DNA of 36,443 nucleotides from Lautropia sp. (GTDB lineage Bacteria; Pseudomonadota; Gammaproteobacteria; Burkholderiales; Burkholderiaceae_E): the NCBI GenBank assembly GCA_030532895.1, contig JAUNKF010000034.1, positions 1 to 36,443 of the forward strand. Direction: 5' to 3'. Below are positions 36,442 through 36,443 of the stretch, piece by piece. Below the pieces are notes generated by a model. It searched no databases. It was not told the DNA's origin and saw only the letters and a list, made by a program, of their open reading frames with translations. The position numbers and the translations under genes were made by a program. How positions within the stretch are numbered: the first letter of the stretch is position 1; each line of letters starts with the position of its first letter.

Positions 36442-36443
36442 CA

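Noticed and set aside
1-36443. CRISPR arrays, insertion sequences, prophage, toxin-antitoxin or defence genes
   Set aside because: I looked for spaced repeats, transposase-like frames, terminal inverted repeats and such gene pairs and found none; the block is housekeeping.

Overview
The window carries a long, conserved chromosomal housekeeping block of a GC-rich betaproteobacterium. The order moaA/mobA/moeA - rne | rluC - HAD phosphatase - sppA-type peptidase - RsmI-like methylase - maf(yceF) | yceD - rpmF - plsX - fabH - fabD - fabG - acpP - fabF - (ygfX-like) - mucD - lepA - lepB - DUF4845 - rnc - era - recO - pdxJ - nagZ - uvrC - pgsA is, from what I remember of Burkholderia and Bordetella, the standard Burkholderiales arrangement. 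I cannot name the genus from sequence alone.

Layout. Positions 1-540 hold the 3' part of a TolC-like outer-membrane gene, visibly more AT-rich than the rest. Positions 610-3680 (minus) hold a molybdenum-cofactor segment: moaA, then one continuous reading frame that joins MobA, the first third of MoeA and the C-terminal half of an OprM/NodT-type efflux outer-membrane protein. Positions 3858-7292 (minus) are RNase E with a strong intrinsic terminator. The divergent rne/rluC gap is about 850 bases. Positions 8147-13102 hold rluC, a HAD phosphatase, an S49 peptidase, and (minus) a tetrapyrrole-methylase-family protein and YceF. Positions 13194-20107 are the classical ribosomal protein L32/fatty-acid synthesis cluster, closed by a clear terminator. 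Positions 20221-33909 run rightward through envelope stress protease, translation factor, signal peptidase, RNase III, Era, RecO, a glyoxalase-family protein, PdxJ, NagZ, UvrC and PgsA. The right end has tRNA-Cys and dinB (minus), ydcH (plus), a bidirectional terminator, and the last 22 codons of a membrane protein (minus).

How the genes work together. plsX-fabH-fabD-fabG-acpP-fabF supply acyl-ACP for phospholipid synthesis, and PgsA makes phosphatidylglycerol from it. lepA-lepB-rnc-era-recO link translation, secretion, rRNA processing, ribosome assembly and repair. RNase E and RluC act on RNA.

What stands out. No undescribed defence or mobile system is visible. The oddities are gene losses or fusions against a well-known gene order: the MobA-MoeA'-OMF' chimera, no rpoE-rseA-rseB before mucD, no acpS between pdxJ and nagZ, and a 475-base non-coding gap where a Rieske gene is usual. 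There is also a YgfX-like protein with a large low-complexity insert, and a cluster of small palindromes before acpP. The chimera could be a real deletion or an assembly join. Statements about usual gene order are from memory and were not checked against a database.
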